Notes: generated by a model from the sequence alone, not told the origin. A stretch of DNA of 64,000 bases from Adiantum capillus-veneris (GCA_014529385.2 CM043951.1:110505469-110569468); one strand, 5' to 3'; positions 22,165 through 34,341 are shown, numbered from the stretch's first letter. A program made the numbers and translations.

Positions 22165-22497
22165 TCAGCCCTGGATCCAGACAGCGCGCAGCTTGGTGCG
22201 ACCTTGCTTCACGCAACCTGGTCCGTAGATTTGAGCGACGCTACTCTTGCCTTCACAATTTTGCTGGTTGTGAACAGACACGCGGGTGCTGCTGCTCACA
22301 TCCGAGATGCGAACGGCGCCCTGGTCGTTGAACCTCTGACAAGTATTCCCTCCCACGAAGAAGGTGTTGGTAGGATTTCCGGTACAGCTGGGGCCATTGA
22401 AGGTCTCAATCTTGGCTGCCTCAGCCTGCATGATGCACACTAACACTAGCATTAAGGCGCTAGCGAAGGCAGCGGCACGGACGTAATTAGGAGCCAT
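22165..22497 (-). CDS. MiAMP1-like secreted beta-barrel antimicrobial peptide precursor
   Basis: An intact single-exon frame of 110 residues. Residues 1-27 form a clear signal peptide (basic N-region MAPNYVR, hydrophobic core ALMLVLVCIM, cleavage likely after AEA). The mature part of about 83 residues opens with IETFNGPSC and ends RAVWIQG, with the layout of the MiAMP1 family (small Greek-key beta-barrel, secreted, antifungal in known members). Mature Cys are at 38, 53, 81 and 95. Family members usually have six Cys; here one Cys of the close pair near residue 51-53 and the C-terminal Cys are both missing (final residue is Gly), consistent with loss of one complete disulfide. A TATA box lies about 90 bases upstream of the ATG. 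There is no other gene nearby. Family assignment is by pattern, not search. Confidence 0.8.
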   Translation of the reverse strand: MAPNYVRAAAFASALMLVLVCIMQAEAAKIETFNGPSCTGNPTNTFFVGGNTCQRFNDQGAVRISDVSSSTRVSVHNQQNCEGKSSVAQIYGPGCVKQGRTKLRAVWIQG

Positions 22498-22584
22498 GTT
22501 GCTGCGAAAGGGTTTAGATGCTGATGATGAAATGCAGGCTTTTGAGCAGGAATGGGATCGTGGTGTGGTGGTAGGATAAGAGCT

Positions 22585-22594
22585 TAATATATAG
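22585..22594 (-). promoter_or_regulatory. TATA box of the MiAMP1-like gene
   Basis: The minus strand reads CTATATATTA about 90 bases upstream of the start codon, leaving a 5' untranslated region of about 60 bases, which is usual for a plant gene. Confidence 0.6.
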
Positions 22595-22599
22595 TGTGT

Positions 22600-23244
22600 G
22601 CAATGCTCTTAGTAATCATGCCAAAGTCCTCATGTCCATACGACACAATCCTGCGCTTGATTTTCTGCTTCTTCTTCTTCCGGGTGAAAAACGTGCAGAT
22701 GGTAAATTCCTGCTGGGTGGAAAACGCATCACTGCCCACTTACAAAAAGTGGGTTGAAATTTTGTGCGCCGCGGCGACACACAGTCCCCCCCTTGTTTTG
22801 AGCCGCGGCGGAGCCCCTTCTTTCAAGATGAATTCACTTTATTAAACTAACAAAGAGAGGCTGCCAAGTGTTTATGGTATGGGCTTGGGCTACGGGGGAC
22901 ACGGCTCCATTAATGCACGCCAATCCAGCAGGGGTCGAATGCGTGGCCGAGGAGGATAGTCCGCTTGGGGCATGCACTTATGTTGTTCAAGGATAATTAT
23001 TAAAATCCGTTATGTGTGAATTTTTTCATGATTATAACACACCCTTTCTTTATTCAATTTATAGGTGTTTTTTTAAAGTTTCTTAAATGATGCCCTTATA
23101 AAAATAAAAGTGTGACAATTTATGGAATTAAAAACATCCCTATGTTAAAGCCACATGATAGGTAATATATTATAGGTGACCTCCTCCAGGTAGTTTATTG
23201 ACACTGTTGTTGAGACAAGGTCTATCGGGAGAAAATTTACTAGC
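22600..23244. other. No feature recognised (upstream of the MiAMP1-like gene)
   Basis: This may hold upstream control sequence for the gene. I see no second gene and no repeat boundary. Confidence 0.5.
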
Positions 23245-23672
23245 ATGGCCATAGAGGCTTTGGCCAATGAAGATTCGTTGTGGGAGGGCGTTTTTTTCAG
23301 GTGGCGGACATGCATGCAAATACTATTTTTGTTGGGTCTTTGGAAAGTACATTTTGGCCTGCCATCGGGTGAAAGGGTACAAATTCATAAGCAGCAAGTT
23401 GATATCCTCATGCAACAAGAGCAGATGCAAGGGCTGAACATGAGGAACACGTGGAAGCCGATTTGCATCAACAAGCTACAAGTGGGTCTATACTCTCGGC
23501 ACCCTCTCCTGACTCATTATGTGCAGATGTTGAACATGAGGAACACCTGGAAGCCGAAGATGGAGTTTTGCATCAACAAGCTACAAGCATGCCTACACTC
23601 TTGGCACTCTCTTCTGACTCATTAGGTATGTCTTTGCTTGCCTTACAGCAAGCAGTTTCTATTGTCACATAG
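23245..23672 (+). other. Unrecognised small ORFs spanning a 96-bp tandem duplication
   Basis: Two overlapping plus frames cover this segment. The later one (23451-23672) contains two copies of a unit of about 32 residues (EHEEH(V/L)EA... HQQATS... SDSL). At the DNA level 23433-23528 is repeated at 23529-23624 with roughly 85% identity, with an exact period of 96, a multiple of three. The frame-preserving period hints at coding ancestry, but I recognise no domain and cannot choose the frame. Confidence 0.35.
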
Positions 23673-24535
23673 ATGTTGTTGACAATTGCTTCAATTTATG
23701 CAAGTTCACTCTAGTAAGTAATGGGCTCCCTGGTTTTGAATTAGATGCATAATGTTGGCACCTCTTAATCATGTTTGTATCTTTCTCTCTCTCTCTCTAT
23801 CCTCCCCCTTACCTTCCTCTTCCTCAATAATTTAGTTGGTGACAATTTAACGACATGTTTTGGAAACAACTCATGGAATCAATGGCGATATTGAGAGGAC
23901 CCAATAGTGGAGTCACATATATATAGATAATGATTTGACAAAGGACCATCCCCGCCACCTTGCAATTGGTCTTCATCCCTTGGCACTACTTTGATATTTT
24001 CTTCTGATTTCTCAATTTCAATGTGCACTCAGAAGGGGCTATCCGTTTTAATTTAGTGAGCTACAAATAGAATCATCCTCTCTTCTTGGAAGCCAACACA
24101 GGTTCCTTCCTATATCCTGTAAGCACTCACATATCTGTAAAGCCCATCCCAAAAAGCGGTCGAAGTGGATCTTTGGTGGAGTACAAGATCTTAGACGCAG
24201 GATTTTTTCTTCTAGCTCGATCATTGTCTTTTGATGTAGTGCATGTACTACAAATCCGGTTGCAACTAAAATTGGCATACGTCTCCAAGGAATCCTTGAT
24301 CCTTGGATGAGGGATTCTTGTATGTAATGCTCGTGGAATAGTGTTTCATTACCTTCACCCTAGTGGAGGTTCCTAGTTTCATATTGCCTATTATTACCTT
24401 AGGTATCATGTCGCATGTGTACCTTGTTTTTATCTGCAAGTAGAGTTTGTGTCATTTTTCTATTTGTAGTCGTGAGTGGAACTGGTTTATTCTATAGCTA
24501 GGATTTTCATGAGAGTGCAAGAACATAACCTATGA
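23673..24535. other. No feature recognised
   Basis: Unassigned sequence up to the target duplication TATGA (24531-24535) of the next element. Confidence 0.5.
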
Positions 24536-26128
24536 TGTAACATTTAATGGCCTAAAATCTTATGTGTAGCGGAAATTAGCATGAACATAGTGGGCATTTC
24601 ATTAGAATAGATTCCTAATGAGAATTACAAGAGTGCTTGGGTGGAGAGAGCAACAAAAAGCATAACACCTAGTTAGATAGCATCGACAATACTTTCAAAA
24701 GAGAGAGATATTAAGCTATTGACAACAGTTGAGGACCAGATTTGCATGGAGCTGGTCCCCCCTCCAAAAGGCTTTGTATTATGGTTTCTCCCATCAAGAG
24801 AGACATTGTACAATACAATTCTTTGTGTTCCTTCAAGACTAGCTAGTGCAATGAAGATGGAAGCTTCATACACCAAGCAAAAACACTTAATCAAACACGA
24901 CTTGAATTATCCCCGTTCTCAGACCCAAGACCTCACACACCTTCGAAGATGGTGAGAGCTAGCAGGGTATGAGAGTAGATTGAGAGGAAAAAGAAGTATC
25001 TTACGAGAAAGATGTACATCTCCTCACATAATCACTCATATTAGCATAGCTTAGCTTAGTAATTAGCTTGGTAGAGAAGATGAGCATGCATTGAAGCTTG
25101 GCTCTTGGTTGGATTTGCATCCACATGCCAAGAGAGTGTTGATGTAGGCTTCTATCTCACAAGCTTGGAGTAGGTGATGAGCTCTCCATTAAAGCTTGGG
25201 AGGAGATAGAGTATTCTTCCTTCACACATGGTCAAGTGTGAGTGTGTGTGTGTGTCAATGCCAAGCAAAAATCAGCCCCCCCTCTCTCTTGGGCGAGCCC
25301 TAGCTGCTAAATAGGTCTGGCTTTTGCCTCATTGGACCTCCCCAGGTCAAGCCAATAGGAATTAAGCAGCATAAGTGATAGCCTTCTGACATGTGTCCCC
25401 CTTTCCCCTTTTGTGAGAGCTTCAGGTAATTAAATAATTAAACTAAACTCTCATTGGACCCCTTTGCCTCCTGGCCAATAGGAATCAGGCAAGCCATGGG
25501 GCTCCTGAATGCTCATTGGACCCCTTGGGAGACTGCCCAATAGTCTTCTAGGAGACTTAATTCTCATTGGTTTCTTTTATTAAATGTTTTTAAATTAATT
25601 AAACTAGATTTACTCTAGCTTAATTCTCATTGGTCCACTTCAAGGGTCTTCCAATAGGAATTGGGCACACCTTGTGGGCATCTGGCCTAGGGAGCTGACA
25701 TGTGTCCCTCATTCCCTTTGTGTAAAGGGAGCTTGTGTGTGTGTGTGTGGATTTCTCTCTCATCTCCTACCTTTGGGGCTCGCCCCCTCCCATGTAGGGA
25801 TGTGCAAAGACTTTTAGGGCACACACTAAGCATCCAATTTTCCCTAGGGTTGACCTTTGGACACAACCTTTGAATTTTGGAACCTTAGCATTTTGGAAGT
25901 CTTAATGGGCTGAACCGTAGGGTCTTTTTGGCCCATTGTTTCACATGGCTCTTTTGCAGATGGCCCCCCCTTTGGATCCCTATTTTCCCTCCTTTGGATC
26001 CCTACTGTGGCCTGGTCTGCTAGCTTAACCAATATTCTAGCTTTTTCTCCTTGGCACTTCCCCACATTAAATGATCAGTTTAATATGAGAAAATCATTTA
26101 GGAGAATTAGATATTGATTATTATGACA
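24536..26128 (-). repeat. 3' LTR of the chromovirus
   Basis: In plus coordinates it begins TGTAAC and ends TATGACA; it matches 31089-32679 with about eight substitutions and a 2-bp GT length change. It holds several copies of a CTCATTGG / CCAATAGG pair (about 25330-25660), that is, repeated CCAAT-type boxes. Confidence 0.95.
25330..25670. promoter_or_regulatory. Cluster of CCAAT / ATTGG boxes inside the chromovirus LTR
   Basis: At least five repeats of the pattern CTCATTGG(A/T)CC...CCAATAG(G/T) recur at intervals of 60-100 bases, with a matching cluster in the other LTR at about 31880-32220. Repeated CCAAT boxes in both orientations suggest an LTR enhancer for NF-Y-type factors; this is inference. 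Confidence 0.5.
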
Positions 26129-26142
26129 TTACCTCTCTCTTG
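26129..26142 (-). other. Polypurine tract of the chromovirus
   Basis: The minus strand reads AAGAGAGAGGTAA immediately before the 3' LTR terminus. Confidence 0.75.
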
Positions 26143-26485
26143 AAATCATAGTCGTCCTCGACTATGGTGTAGAGAAGATAAAGCATATGCATGAGTCCTT
26201 TTCTTAGCGGGTAGAGGATCCCTATGTTACCCTACGACATCATTCCATAATGGATGACTAGTCCATTTGGCGCTTGAGAGCCTGAGGCTGCCGCAAGCAT
26301 GTCTGTACATTAGTCCTATCAGTCTTCCATAGTAGAGTGACAAGCTCTACTTGGTGTTTGGGAGACGTCGTCTCCGCAAACTTGATCTAAGCATGCATAC
26401 TACTTCATTTTTGTGCACAAATAAAGAAAAAGAGAGTCTTATAAGACAAAAATTTTTGTTCATTTTTAACATTTTGTACATTTGC

Positions 26486-29400
26486 TTACTCTTGGGAAGC
26501 ATTGTAAGCATTGACAAGGTTTAGGTTATCCTTTAATTGTATGCCTTGCATCCATCTAGCATCTTCAAAAGGATAATTCTTAAACTTAATAAGATATCGT
26601 CGGATAGTCTTACCGCCTCTTAATACCTTGTCTTCATGTCGGAGAATGGACTCGGGCTGCAGCACCTCCTCGTGGTCCTCGATCTCCGGTGGGTCTTCAA
26701 TAGTTGGTTCTTGAGGTGGCTCTCCTTTGTAAGGCTTTAAGAGGCTCACATGAAAAGCATTGTGTATGAGCCAATGATTGGGCAACTTAAGTTGATAGGC
26801 CATCTCATTGATTGGCCTAAGAATCTGGAAGGGACCATAGTACCTTTTTGCTAGTTTAGCATAGTACTTTTGGTGGCCCGTAGGATTCTTGCCCGTCGTG
26901 TGCCTTAATCGAGCCTTGGGAAACTTTAACAAGACCCAATCGTTTTCTTTAAAGGCTTGGGCTCTTCTGTGCTTGTCAGCAGCAGCCTTTTGCCTTTGCT
27001 GTGAGATAGAGATAGCATCCTTAATCTTTTGGAAAGATTCTTGTAGGTCTCGGCTATACTCATCTGCAGCGAAGATCTTCCCATGTACCTTAAGTAGCAA
27101 GGGACTTTTTGATCTTCCCTCAATTACCTCGAAAGGTGCTTTTCCTGTGGAAGTATGTACAGTGTTATTGTAAGCATACTCTACTAAAGGTAAGTACTTC
27201 TCCCATTGGGATCTTTGATCTACTTCCGTTACATAGGCTTTTAGTAGATCAAGAATGGTTAGGTTAGCTATTTCACTTTGGCCATCAGTTTGTGGATGAT
27301 AGGCCGAAGAGAAGTTTAGCCTTGTTCCTAAATTCTCAAATAGACCCTTCCAGAAATTACTGGTCATTCTAGGATCTCTATCCGACACTATGGACATTGG
27401 CAAGCCATGGTACTTGAAAATTTGTGAAATGAAGAGGGTTGCCATTTGATGGGCTTTGATAGTCTTTTTGACAGGTATAAAATGAGCTTGTTTACTGAAC
27501 CTGTCTACTATTGTCCATATTCCCGTATTCCCATGGATAGACTTAGGCAATCCAAAGATAAAATCCATGGATATGCTCTCCCAAGGTGAATTAGGGATTG
27601 GCAAGGGTTGAAGCAATCCAAGTTGCTTCCCTCTATCAAATTTTGTCTTTTGACATACCACACATTTGGAAACATACTCGTGTATGTTCACTCTCATGGT
27701 AGGCCAATAGAAATATGTTTCAATTCCCTTTAGGGTAGACTGAATCCCTCTATGCCCCGCATATGGGGGAGCATGAGATTCATACATTACTTTCTCACGT
27801 AGTGAGTTAGTAACGCATAGTCTATTGCCATAGAGAAGATAACCATCTTGTAAAGTAAATGGTTCTTCTTTCTTCCCTAATGCAAGGGCTGAAATCACAT
27901 CTCTAAAATCGGGATCAATTGCATACTCATCTATCATTGAAGATAGATCATTGTGAGTTGCTATGGAAACCGCATTCACTCTCGGTCGTCTTGAGAGTGC
28001 ATTGGCTACTTGATTATGCTTGCCAGCAATGTGAGCAATATGAAAATGAAATTGCGAAAGGAAATTTGCCCACCTCATTTGTTTGTCGGAGAGCTTGGTC
28101 TGCGTCATGAAGTACTTAAGACTTTGGTGATCCGTTCGCAGAATGAAAGGAGTCCCCAATAAATAGTGCTTCCATGAGTCTAAGGCATGTAGAACTGCAA
28201 GGAGTTCTTTTTCGTATATGCCTAGAGCTTGCTCAACAGGGTCGAGCCTTCGACTCTCATAGCCTATGGCGTGCCCTTCTTGGAGCAAAACAGCCCCAAG
28301 GCAATCACCACAAGCATCACATTGGACCTCAAATGGTTTTGAGAGATTCGGTAGTGTAAGCACAGGTTGAGAGATAAGCTTTTCTTTAAGCTTTTCGAAA
28401 GCATTGTTCTCCTTAGCAGACCACGTATACCTAACATTTTTCTTTGTTAGGTCATGTAATGGTCCCGCAATTTGTGAGAAATTTTCTATGAAGCGTCTAT
28501 AGTATGCACACATACCTATAAAGCTTCTTAGTTCATGAAGATTCCTTGGTTTAGGCCATCCTTTTATTACCTCTAACTTAGATGGATCCATTTCGATTCC
28601 ATCTTGAGAGATAATGTGACCTAAATATTGAATCTCTTGCAAGAAAAATTCACTTTTCTTTCGATTAACATAAAGTTTATTCTCTCTTAAAACTTGAAAT
28701 ATTACCTGGAGGTGTTGCTTGTGTTCCTCCAATGAATTAGAGTAGATGATAATATCATCAAAGAACACTCCAGTGAAGGTTCGATGAGGCCTGAACAGCT
28801 TCTCCATCAAGCGGTTGAATGTGGCTGGTGCATTAGTCAAGCCAAAAGGCATGACAATGTATTCGTAAAGACCAAATGTAGTACGAAATGCGGTCTTTAC
28901 AATGTCTTGATCAACTATCCTTATCTGATGATAGCCACTTTTTAGGTCAATCCTACTGAAGTAGGTCGATCCTTGTAGCTTATCAAATAGGTCTTCTACC
29001 CGTGGAACGGGAAACCTATTCTTGATAGTGATCCTATTTAGTGCTCTATAGTCGACACACATACGATATGTGCCGTCTTTCTTTTGCACTAATAGCACAG
29101 GTGAGCAAAATGGAGATGAGCTAGGCCTAACCATGCCCTTCTCAACTAACTCATGCACTTGCCGCATAATCTCCTCTTGTTGAGCTTGAGAAACTCTATA
29201 AGGAGGTTTGTTAGGCGGTGAACTTCCTGGAAGAAGTTCAATTGCATGGTCGTCATTACCTCGTTTAGGAGGTAGCTCACAAGGGATGTCGTCAATAAAG
29301 ACATCTTGAAACCCCTTGAGAAAATTGGATAACTCTAATTCCTTTTGGTTGCTTTTATTTTCTTTTGCTAAAGCATTAGGTTCATTTTGAGAATCTTTAA

Positions 29401-30793
29401 CAAAAATCATGTACACGGAAATAGAGCTCTTTATTGACTTGTTGAAAGCTGGTGTATGTACAATGGGGATGGTGTTACCCATCTCCTTAGCATCTATATA
29501 CATGTCCTTTTCCCTGAACTTAAAGGAGATTCTCCTTTCAGGAAATTTAACATGGGCAGCCAGGCGGTCAAACCATGGTGCCCCTAGGATTACATCCTCA
29601 TGCTTGAGAGGAGAGATAAAGAAGTCCTCTTTGTCCACATAGCCTTGGACATGAAGCCTCAATTTCCCGATTAAGGGAGTGACTGAAGCTTCTTGCCCCT
29701 TGAAGGCACTGTCTGCGGGTAGGATATCTCCCATCTCGTAGGATTGTATGCCTAGCTTGGTGGCTAACTCCATAGATATGAAATTGTGAGTAGAACCAGG
29801 GTCAAAGAGAATAAAAGCATCATGTTCTCTTACCTTTCCCCAAGCATGGCATAGAGGAGATCCTTTGTGGTGAGTTTGATGAATCTCCTCCTCTTGGATT
29901 TCAACCAAAGAAGCTCTAGGAGGATCTTGGCGGTTGTTCTTTTGGGGACAAGCGCGGTACGCATGCCCTTGTTCGCCGCACTTGAAACACCGGTTATCTT
30001 TACGATAACGCTCAAGCTCTTCAGGAGAGAGTTTATTCTTTCCTTTGTAAACTCCCTTCTCTTTAGCTTTGTTGGAATTGCCCTTAGGAGACTTTTGGAC
30101 ATTGTCCTTCCCCTTAGGCTCATTGGAACCCTTGTTTTCCGGGGGCTTATTATTTCTTTTACCCCCCGTTTGGAAATTGATTCGCGAGGCCACCATAGTA
30201 TGGTGTATTACCGCCGATATGGTACGTGGCCTTTGGGAGTTGACATACTCCGCCATTTCTTCGGTTAAGCCCGCACAAAATTGTTGCTTTTGCTCTCCAA
30301 AATCCAACTTTTTGAAGACAGTAGCTTTGAGTTGTAGGTCCCAAAACTTGTCTACATATTTGTGGATGGATTCATTGGGAGAGAGCTTTAAGCTTCGCCA
30401 TTCGGTGAGTACTTTGTCTTTGGCATCGGTGGCCAAAAACTACTTCATAATGGAAGCTCTTAAAGCCTTCCATGTTCGTGGAGCTTCACCGTTGGCTCGT
30501 AGGCTAGACCACCATTGTCTGGCGGACTTTTGAAAGTGCATAGCTACATGGCATAGCTTAGAGGACTCCGTGAAGCCCTCATCTCCAAACGCCGCATCGA
30601 ATTGTTGGATAAAGGCCAAAACTTTGTCTGTAGCACCGAAGGTGCCATCATAGGTAAGGAAAGAGATGCTCTTCCCTCCCTCTTTGAATTTCTTCAGCTT
30701 GGACGACCTCTTCCATGCGGCATAGGATTTCCTATGGCCTCTTCTTTTCGATGGTTCACACTCAAGCTACTGTACCCGCGGCTCGAATACCAT
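26486..30793 (-). pseudogene. Chromovirus gag-pol polyprotein with two in-frame TAG codons
   Basis: A single frame of 1435 codons runs from the ATG at 30793 to 26486, broken only by TAG at 30767-30769 and 30440-30442. Downstream of the second TAG it is open for about 1316 residues. Order: gag capsid; CCHC knuckle CFKCGEQGHAYRAC (29955-29996); protease FDPGSTHNFIS (near 29780-29810, D-P-G in place of D-S/T-G, a variant known in chromoviruses); RT with FFDDII (about 28745-28770); RNase H starting VQCDACGDCLGAVL; integrase zinc region GHRGIQ...CVVCQ and core with DFIFGLP and SDRDPRM; then a C-terminal chromodomain (RRYLIKFKNYPFEDARWM, about 26540-26700). Everything except the two stops looks intact. 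Confidence 0.95.
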
Positions 30794-31075
30794 TAATTGC
30801 AAGGAATAGAAGAGAGGGTCTTTCGACACCAAGACAGCACCGGCTCCTGTCAAGCTTCTAATAGCTCAATAGTGGTTAAGCCATAGGCAAGCCCCGTAGG
30901 ACTCCACTATTAAGACCATAGCTCTCGACGGTGATGCCCCGTTAACTGCACAAAGGCAGGCGCACTGCAAGGCTAAAAAATCCCTATTCTACTTACTCAC
31001 AGGCAATTAATAATACCAACCATTCGTAGCTAGCTTGAGGACCTCCCTTCTTGAGCAAGAAAAGAGAAACCTTGA

Positions 31076-31087
31076 GCTCTGATACCA
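31076..31087 (-). other. Primer-binding site (initiator tRNA-Met type)
   Basis: The minus strand reads TGGTATCAGAGC one base after the 5' LTR end; it is the classical plant site complementary to initiator tRNA-Met. Confidence 0.95.
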
Positions 31088-31088
31088 A

Positions 31089-32679
31089 TGTAACATTTAA
31101 TGGCCTAAAATCTTATGTGTAGCGGAAATTAGCATGAACATAGTGGGCATTTCATTAGAATAGATTCCTAATGAGAATTACAAGAGTGCTTGGGTGGAGA
31201 GAGCAACAAAAAGCATAACACCTAGTTAGATAGCATCGACAATACTTTCAAAAGAGAGAGATATTAAGCTATTGACAACAGTTGAGGACCGGATTTGCAT
31301 GGAGCCGGTCCCCCCTCCAAAAGGCTTTGTATTATGGTTTCTCCCATCAAGAGAGACATTGTACAATACAATTCTTTGTGTTCCTTCAAGACTAGCTAGC
31401 GCAATGAAGATGGAAGCTTCATACACCAAGCAAAAACACTTAATCAAACACAACTTGAATTATCCCCGTTCTCAGACCCAAGACCTCACACACCTTCGAA
31501 GATGGTGAGAGCTAGCAGGGTATGAGAGTAGATTGAGAGGAAAAAGAAGTATCTTACGAGAAAGATGTACATCTCCTCACATAATCACTCATATTAGCAT
31601 AGCTTAGCTTAGTAATTAGCTTGGTAGAGAAGATGAGCATGCATTGAAGCTTGGCTCTTGGTTGGATTTGCATCCACATGCCAAGAGAGTGTTGATGTAG
31701 GCTTCTATCTCACAAGCTTGGAGTAGGTGATGAGCTCTCCATTAAAGCTTGGGAGGAGATAGAGTATTCTTCCTTCACACATGGTCAAGTGTGAGTGTGT
31801 GTGTGTCAATGCCAAGCAAAAATCAGCCCCCCCTCTCTCTTGGGCGAGCCCTAGCTACTAAATAGGTCTGGCTTTTGCCTCATTGGACCTCCCCAGGTCA
31901 AGCCAATAGGAATTAAGCAGCATAAGTGATAGCCTTCTGACATGTGTCCCCCTTTCCCCTTTTGTGAGAGCTTCAGGTAATTAAATAATTAAACTAAACT
32001 CTCATTGGACCCCTTTGCCTCCTGGCCAATAGGAATCAGGCAAGCCATGGGGCTCCTGAATGCTCATTGGACCCCTTGGGAGACTGCCCAATAGTCTTCT
32101 AGGAGACTTAATTCTCATTGGTTTCTTTTATTAAATGTTTTTAAATTAATTAAACTAGATTTACTCTAGCTTAATTCTCATTGGTCCACTTCAAGGGTCT
32201 TCCAATAGGAATTGGGCACACCTTGTGGGCATCTGGCCTAGGGAGCTGACATGTGTCCCTCATTCCCTTTGTGTAAAGGGAGCCTGTGTGTGTGTGTGTG
32301 GCTTTCTCTCTCATCTCCTACCTTTGGGGCTCGCCCCCTCCCATGTAGGGATGTGCAAAGACTTTTAGGGCACACACTAAGCATCCAATTTTCCCTAGGG
32401 TTGACCTTTGGACACAACCTTTGAATTTTGGAACCTTAGCATTTTGGAAGTCTTAATGGGCTGAACCTTAGGGTCTTTTTGGCCCATTGTTTCACATGGC
32501 TCTTTTGCAGATGGCCCCCCCTTTGGATCCCTATTTTCCCTCCTTTGGATCCCTACTGTGGCCTGGTCTGCTAGCTTAACCAATATTCTAGCTTTTTCTC
32601 CTTGGCACTTCCCCACATTAAATGATCAGTTTAATATGAGAAAATCATTTAGGAGAATTAGATATTGATTATTATGACA
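31089..32679 (-). repeat. 5' LTR of the chromovirus
   Basis: This is the direct repeat of 24536-26128, followed on the right by the TATGA target duplication. Confidence 0.95.
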
Positions 32680-32684
32680 TATGA

Positions 32685-34341
32685 TGTCCAACTTGGCCAT
32701 ATAATTCTTGGGTTGTAGAGAAAGGGTGATCTACATGTACTCGTTTTTTGCTTTGACTCCTACTTGATTACACATTGTGGTTGTTGGAGTGTTCTACATG
32801 GAACCCTACTCTAAGATAGATTATCATTAATATGACACCAATTTGGCAGATTTTGTTTAGATTTTGAGTCTATATGACTATGTTTTCATACACTTTATTT
32901 TGTGTGACTTCTCGCCAGGTCACTGTTGGAATATACAGTCCTTCCTATGCCAAATTCCTAAATACTCAATATGCATGTACTAGCAGGTGAGAACTCATTA
33001 TGGTTGTACACCATGGCTACTTTTCTTCTTTGCTAGCTTTGTTGGGAAAGTTGTAATTAACAATGTATAATTGAAAGGTGCTAGTTAGGGATTAAGAGAT
33101 CCTTATTTACTACAAGGACGTGATTTGCATGTTTGCTTCGTTGCCTTGCAAATTATCCTATGGATAGTTCTCCCACTATGAATTTAAGAATCATGTGATC
33201 ATGTGAATGTTTTTTGTGATTACCATGTGTTATTATCATATTCACATAATTACACTATATGTGATCACATTTAAGCGAATGAATAGGGATCTGATAACCC
33301 ACCAAAAGCCCACCAGACGGACCATTTGGAAACACCGGCCAATGGGCCTTCCAATATATGGAAAAGCCTAGGGTGACTCCCGGTTTGGGTGGTTTCTACA
33401 AGTCAATAGGTAGGTCACATGAACATTTAATGCAATCATGTGTTTTAATAAGTGACCATTCACATTATTAACATGTTCACGTTTTTGTGTTCACGGTAAT
33501 AAAATCCCTCTCCATCACATATGATCAATAGAGGAGATCTCAAATTTCCTTTTGACAATAATTATTTTTCATTTTTCCCCCAAAGTAGTTCACTTAATAT
33601 ACGTTGTCACTGGCTTTGTGATCGCCATAGTTTGGTGGGTGGTTTTCTTAACTCTAACTGCTTACTTTAGTGCTACACACGTAAGCTTCTCTTGAAACCG
33701 TAGAGTGAATTCGAGCGGGTCATTTGTAAGGTCTTGTTTCCTATTTTTTGGCAAAAGCAAGTAGTTTTGGATGGTCAATCTTTTGTTTTACTATGTAGAC
33801 ATAACCAAAGGTAGATCTATCAATGTTCTTGTAGAAAATGGCTTTTGCAGCTTGTCATTTTTATGTGCTTCTTTGTATCATCATCTTTGTAGGATGTGTT
33901 GATGTTTCCCTTCATTGGATTGAGCTCTTTTCTCATCTCTCTTTTAGTGATCGGAATTTGCTTCTTTTGTAAATTTAACGCATTATGAATTAACTTGAGA
34001 ATGTACATTGGAAAAAGTCTTGCATCTGATGATGTCAAAAGTTCATGATGCTTGTGAGTGAGCTGAGTTTATTGATCTAATTCTAGTGAGTTTCCACAGG
34101 TGGCTAGTGCTTGCCGGTATCTATAGGCTTCTCACAGGGTTGGAACTTGTCTGCTTGATTGATGAGCAATTGTTCTAAAAAGTTGTTGGGTTGTTCAAAG
34201 CCCATTGTGTATGGTCTAGGTTCCAATGAGCAGACTGTTTCTTTAGGAACTAACTGTATGAACTTCTGGGTTTGTTTTGATATTCAAAATACTCAACTAT
34301 ACCACTGTGGTATAATTTTTCAATGGGCAGTACCATTGGTC
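32685..34341. other. No feature recognised
   Basis: AT-rich sequence between the chromovirus and the first gag-only element, with no domain, RNA gene or repeat boundary visible. Confidence 0.5.

Larger units (their letters stand above)
24536..32679 (-). mobile_element. Full-length Ty3/Gypsy chromovirus
   Basis: Two LTRs of about 1.59 kb (24536-26128 and 31089-32679) flank a minus-strand gag-pol. TATGA occurs on both outer sides (24531-24535, 32680-32684), a perfect 5-bp target duplication. An initiator-Met primer site and a polypurine tract are at the expected inner edges. The pol order PR-RT-RNase H-INT with a C-terminal chromodomain makes it a chromovirus. I count about eight substitutions between the LTRs (near 0.5%), so it is young, but two TAG codons in gag make this copy defective. 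Confidence 0.97.

Noticed and set aside
22165-22443. Plus-strand frame of 151 residues over the MiAMP1-like gene
   Set aside because: The minus-strand frame has a signal peptide, family-like Cys spacing and a TATA box; the plus frame has none of these and runs from the MITE into the gene.
24719-24955. Frame of 78 residues found twice (24719 and 31272) as a conserved small gene
   Set aside because: The two occurrences are the same position in the two LTRs of the chromovirus, on the strand opposite to its genes.
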